A stretch of 64,000 bases of DNA, from contig NZ_VTUZ01000023.1 in assembly GCF_008369935.1 (NCBI RefSeq), forward strand, positions 62,001-126,000. The letters run 5' to 3'. Shown piece by piece: positions 61,455 through 64,000 of this stretch. Each line of letters begins with the position of its first letter. Positions within the stretch are counted from its first letter, which is position 1. The notes under the pieces are model-generated. The model searched no databases. It was given only the letters and a program-made list of their open reading frames with translations, and was not told where the DNA came from. The stretch is from Paraburkholderia panacisoli. GTDB taxonomy: Bacteria; Pseudomonadota; Gammaproteobacteria; Burkholderiales; Burkholderiaceae. The position numbers and the translations under genes are program-made.

Positions 61455-61857
61455 CATAGTCTCTCGCGGCAAGTCGGACAGTCGGCTCGGGCACGGCAAA
61501 CAGCACCTGGTGCAGGGATTCAAGCAACGCGGGCTGGACGATGGCTGCGAAAGGTTTCGGGAGCGCATCTGCAATCAGGCGGTGCGCTTCGGCCTTTTCA
61601 GGTGTCGTCCGAACCTGCGCAAGCAAGGTATTCTTCCTGCGTCGCTCGGTTGCCGCGCGTATGAGATACATAACGGCATCCACGAGCCCCCAGGCGAGGT
61701 TGCAGCCGAGCGCGGTGAACATCATCGTCCGGACTTCCCGGCGGCCCGCGGTCGCAACGCTGAGGGCGCTTGTGAACGAGAGTGCCATCAGCACACCAAA
61801 GACGATCTCACACACCCTGTCGATCGGGTCAAGCAAGGGTTCGCGCTCGTTTGACAT
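61339..61857 (-). pseudogene. VIT/CCC1-like membrane protein, truncated by overlap with sterol-desaturase gene
   Basis: About 172 residues from ATG 61857. The N-terminal half (PLLDPIDRVCEIVFGVLMAL, SFTSALSVATAGRREVRTMM, GLVDAVMYLIRAATERRRKN) resembles small VIT1/CCC1-type membrane proteins. After VRLAARDY the sequence becomes arginine/proline-rich and antisense to the sterol desaturase, and the expected C-terminal membrane helices are missing. Likely broken by a rearrangement. Confidence 0.5.
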
Positions 61858-61863
61858 TTTCAT

Positions 61864-62243
61864 TGGCGCTGCTCACGTCTGTGCCTGTCCGCGGGTCGTG
61901 AGTGCCGTTTCTGATAGGTCTACTTCCCGCATCAGCTTGGTCAACGTCTCGTCATTGATCTCGTGCGCGCTGCGCGCGCATCGCCGCGAGGTTGATCTGA
62001 AATTCCAGTGACTTCCCGTCGCGGAGTGGCGTCGCCGGAAGTTCAAGGAGCCGGTGATGAACAACTGCAGTCCAGCCAGCAGAACTCCGGGCTTACACGC
62101 ATTGCCGCAAACGAACCTGCCTGAAGTCCCAGCCCAAGCGCGGCGTGAGCGCGCGCAGTCACGCAATTTCTGTGGTCGTGTCGCCAAAAGATTGGAATGG
62201 CCACGATGCGGGCGTGCGATTGATCCGCCGCGGCCAAACACGA
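61864..62243. other. Gap with possible gene-end fragment
   Basis: A minus-strand frame ends at 61873 with a protein-like tail, ARSAHEINDETLTKLMREVD LSETALTTRG, 16 bp before the truncated membrane gene. No domain can be named; perhaps the 3' end of a lost partner gene. Confidence 0.3.
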
Positions 62244-62696
62244 TCAGGGGCGCGCTTTTCGCCGTTGCGGCGCTGCAAGTGTGTCCGCCAGTACAGCTTC
62301 GATCGTCGACGCGGCCAGCGTTTTTCGAACGCCGTCGTCGATGGCGCCATAGACCTGGCTGAGCGTCGACCCAATGCCACGTCCGATAGGGCATGCCTGG
62401 CTAGGTTTTGAAGGGTGAAGAGCGAAGTGCGTGCCTTCTTCGAGTGCATCGAAGACGTCGAGCAAGCTGATCGAGTCTGCGCTTCGGGTCAAGCGCCACC
62501 CCGCGCTGACGCCGCGATAGCTCTCGACTAGCCCCGCTTTCGCAAGTAGCCCGAGCGTGCGGCGAATCACCACCGGGTTGGTGTTGACGCTCACAGCGAT
62601 CCGGTCGGACGTGACTGGATCGGGATTGTTCCGCGCTACGAGCGCCATCCACGTCAGGATGTGAGTCGCCACGGTCAAGCGGCTGTTGGCGCTCAT
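62244..62696 (-). CDS. Rrf2-family transcriptional regulator
   Basis: 150 residues. Winged helix RLTVATHILTWMALVARNNP, VTSDRIAVSVNTNPVVIRRT, LGLLAKAGLVESYRGVSAGW. It lacks the three-cysteine Fe-S cluster of IscR/NsrR (only one Cys, in SQACPIGRG), so it belongs to the YwnA/CymR-like redox or thiol-type branch. Divergent from the Old Yellow Enzyme gene, with a matching inverted repeat before each. Confidence 0.9.
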   Translation of the reverse strand: MSANSRLTVATHILTWMALVARNNPDPVTSDRIAVSVNTNPVVIRRTLGLLAKAGLVESYRGVSAGWRLTRSADSISLLDVFDALEEGTHFALHPSKPSQACPIGRGIGSTLSQVYGAIDDGVRKTLAASTIEAVLADTLAAPQRRKARP

Positions 62697-62720
62697 GTCG
62701 TGCCCATATTAGTCAGTTTA

Positions 62721-62743
62721 GTTGTAACAATATGCGTTACAAC
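62721..62743. promoter_or_regulatory. Rrf2 operator 1
   Basis: GTTGTAAC-N7-GTTACAAC, perfect 8-bp arms, centre 36 bp upstream of the Rrf2 start. Shares the core TGTAAC-N7-GTTACA with the second site. Confidence 0.65.
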
Positions 62744-62830
62744 GTGGATTGTCAATCCGCGTACCTGACGTATCCGCAGATTCTCGAGATCTCACGTAAG
62801 ACTTGTGCTGACAAAGTGGATGGTTTATGG

Positions 62831-62849
62831 TGTAACTATTATTGTTACA
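62831..62849. promoter_or_regulatory. Rrf2 operator 2
   Basis: TGTAACTATTATTGTTACA, perfect 6-bp arms with the same 7-bp spacing, about 108 bp before the Old Yellow Enzyme ATG and within its AT-rich promoter region. Confidence 0.65.
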
Positions 62850-62956
62850 TCATGATCGTTGTGGCGATACACGAACGTTTCTATGGCGTTCGTACGAATT
62901 GGAAATGGCGCATCAACGCCACCATCACATTCAACATCGAAACGAGAAACCCGCAG

Positions 62957-64000
62957 ATGTCTACACTCTTCGACCCCGTTCAGATCGGCGCGCTAAACCT
63001 GTCGAACCGCATTATCATGGCGCCGCTCACTCGAATGCGCGCGTTCAGCGAACGCAGTCCGGGGCCGCTCAATGCGCAGCATTACGCTTTGCGCGCAAGC
63101 GCAGGGCTAGTCATTACCGAAGCCACGTCGGTCACGCCTCAAGGCGTCGGCTATCCGAACACGCCGGGCATCTGGACCGAGAGGCAGATTGTCGGCTGGA
63201 AAGAGGTGACTTCGGCAGTACACGATGCGGGCGGTCTGATCGTCTCGCAGCTGTGGCATGTAGGTCGAGTCTCCGACCCGCTCTACCATGGCGGCGAGCT
63301 TCCCGTCGCCCCCAGCGCCATTGCGCCGGAAGGTTATGTCACCCTTGTGCGGCCAAAGCGTCAGTACAGCGTTCCGCGTGCGCTGGAAACCGATGAGATT
63401 CCGGGCGTCGTCGAGGATTTCCGGGTCGGCGCCGCAAACGCGAAACGTGCTGGCTTCGACGGTGTCGAACTGCACGCGGCGAATGGCTATTTGTTCGATC
63501 AGTTTCTGCACGACGGATCGAACCAGCGGACCGACCGTTATGGTGGCTCGATCGAAAACCGCGCGCGCTTCCTGCTGGAAGCCGTCGACGCTCTGCTGAC
63601 GGTGTGGCCAGCCGAGCGCGTCGGTGTACATCTGAACCTGATGTCGAGTTCGTATTCGATGCACGACTCAAACCCGCGCGCGCTGTTCACGTATGTGGCC
63701 GAACAACTCGACGCGCGCCATATCGCTTTCATTTTCGCGCGCGAGTCGCTGGATCGCGGCGACGGTCGCATCGGCCGTGACGTGCGGCGCATCTTCAAGG
63801 GCGCCTATATTCTCAACGAGGGGTTGACGAAGGAGAGCGCAGAGCAGGCGATACAACGCGGCGAAGCGGACGCAGCGGCGTTTGGACGTCCCTTTATCGC
63901 CAATCCCGATCTGGTGGGGCGCTTCCTGCGCGGTGCGCCGCTCAATAAGATCAATGTCGAAACCATCTATACGGATGACGAAACCGGCTACAACGACTAT
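62957..64000 (+). CDS. Old Yellow Enzyme-family NADH:flavin oxidoreductase (partial at window end)
   Basis: 348 residues visible, reading through the window end, so the last few codons are missing. FMN site MAPLTRMRA, SQLWHVGR, active-site His/Asn and proton-donor Tyr in ELHAANGYLFDQFLHDGSNQ, RYGGSIENRARF, and phosphate site AAFGRPFIANPDLV. Reduces enones, maleimides or nitro-esters. Divergent from an Rrf2 regulator, implying electrophile-induced expression. Confidence 0.93.
   Translation, partial: MSTLFDPVQIGALNLSNRIIMAPLTRMRAFSERSPGPLNAQHYALRASAGLVITEATSVTPQGVGYPNTPGIWTERQIVGWKEVTSAVHDAGGLIVSQLWHVGRVSDPLYHGGELPVAPSAIAPEGYVTLVRPKRQYSVPRALETDEIPGVVEDFRVGAANAKRAGFDGVELHAANGYLFDQFLHDGSNQRTDRYGGSIENRARFLLEAVDALLTVWPAERVGVHLNLMSSSYSMHDSNPRALFTYVAEQLDARHIAFIFARESLDRGDGRIGRDVRRIFKGAYILNEGLTKESAEQAIQRGEADAAAFGRPFIANPDLVGRFLRGAPLNKINVETIYTDDETGYNDY

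Overview
The window is a GC-rich chromosomal segment of a Burkholderiales bacterium, most likely Paraburkholderia or a close relative. This rests on high GC at third codon positions, many LysR/MocR/GntR regulators, a DUF4148 protein, a lysine/alanine-tailed HU protein and two AmiR-type ANTAR proteins. No rRNA, tRNA, CRISPR array, prophage or intact transposon was seen. Much of the accessory part consists of gene remnants and deletion scars.

Layout. 1-2.5 kb: divergent quinone-oxidoreductase-like gene and LysR regulator, then a SUI1/YciH protein. 2.5-8.9 kb: FadR-type regulator with tandem operators driving a catabolic cluster (HIBADH-type dehydrogenase, polar-amino-acid-type ABC transporter, RpiB-like isomerase, ribokinase-like kinase). 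9.1-13.6 kb: TonB-dependent receptor with its own ExbB/ExbD/TonB, preceded by a 20-bp Zur-like palindrome. 13.7-18.9 kb: IS5 transposase remnant, a PAS/sigma-54 activator, a textbook sigma-54 promoter and its presumed targets, an aldehyde dehydrogenase and an SDR. 19-21 kb: small proteins and an orphan cyclase-type membrane domain with repeated ECF-like promoters. 21-27.5 kb: MFS exporter and a quinone/electrophile-response cluster (pirin, NmrA, azoreductase, YceI) facing a LysR regulator.

28-38.9 kb is the most coherent system: AmiC/AmiR sensor-antiterminator genes diverge from an amide/urea-type ABC operon that continues into a formamidase-like hydrolase and an SDR. The leader between them holds an NtrC-like site, a sigma-54 promoter, an RNA hairpin with an ANTAR-type AAAGGC hexaloop and a strong intrinsic terminator. 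Nitrogen limitation (sigma-54) and amide sensing (antitermination) therefore probably both control the operon. The operon ends in a scar of binding-protein and nitrilase fragments.

38.9-45 kb is a patchwork. A 42-aa small protein occurs twice: intact near a second ANTAR gene, and frameshifted by an 8-bp tandem duplication near a response regulator. Related 73-83-aa proteins accompany both copies. Between them lies a hipBA toxin-antitoxin locus with four matching operators. Histidine-kinase and VOC remnants follow. 45-51.9 kb: MDR reductase/AraC pair, lipoprotein, MocR regulator and aminotransferase. 52-56 kb: PhzF, fragments of FAA hydrolase, aldehyde dehydrogenase and a Cys/Met PLP enzyme, a small secreted-protein operon with a frameshift, and a LexA-boxed imuA start. 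56-64 kb: envelope proteins, HU-like histone, kelch fragment, sterol-desaturase-type hydroxylase over a truncated membrane gene, and an Rrf2 regulator facing an Old Yellow Enzyme gene that runs off the window, with matched operators for both.
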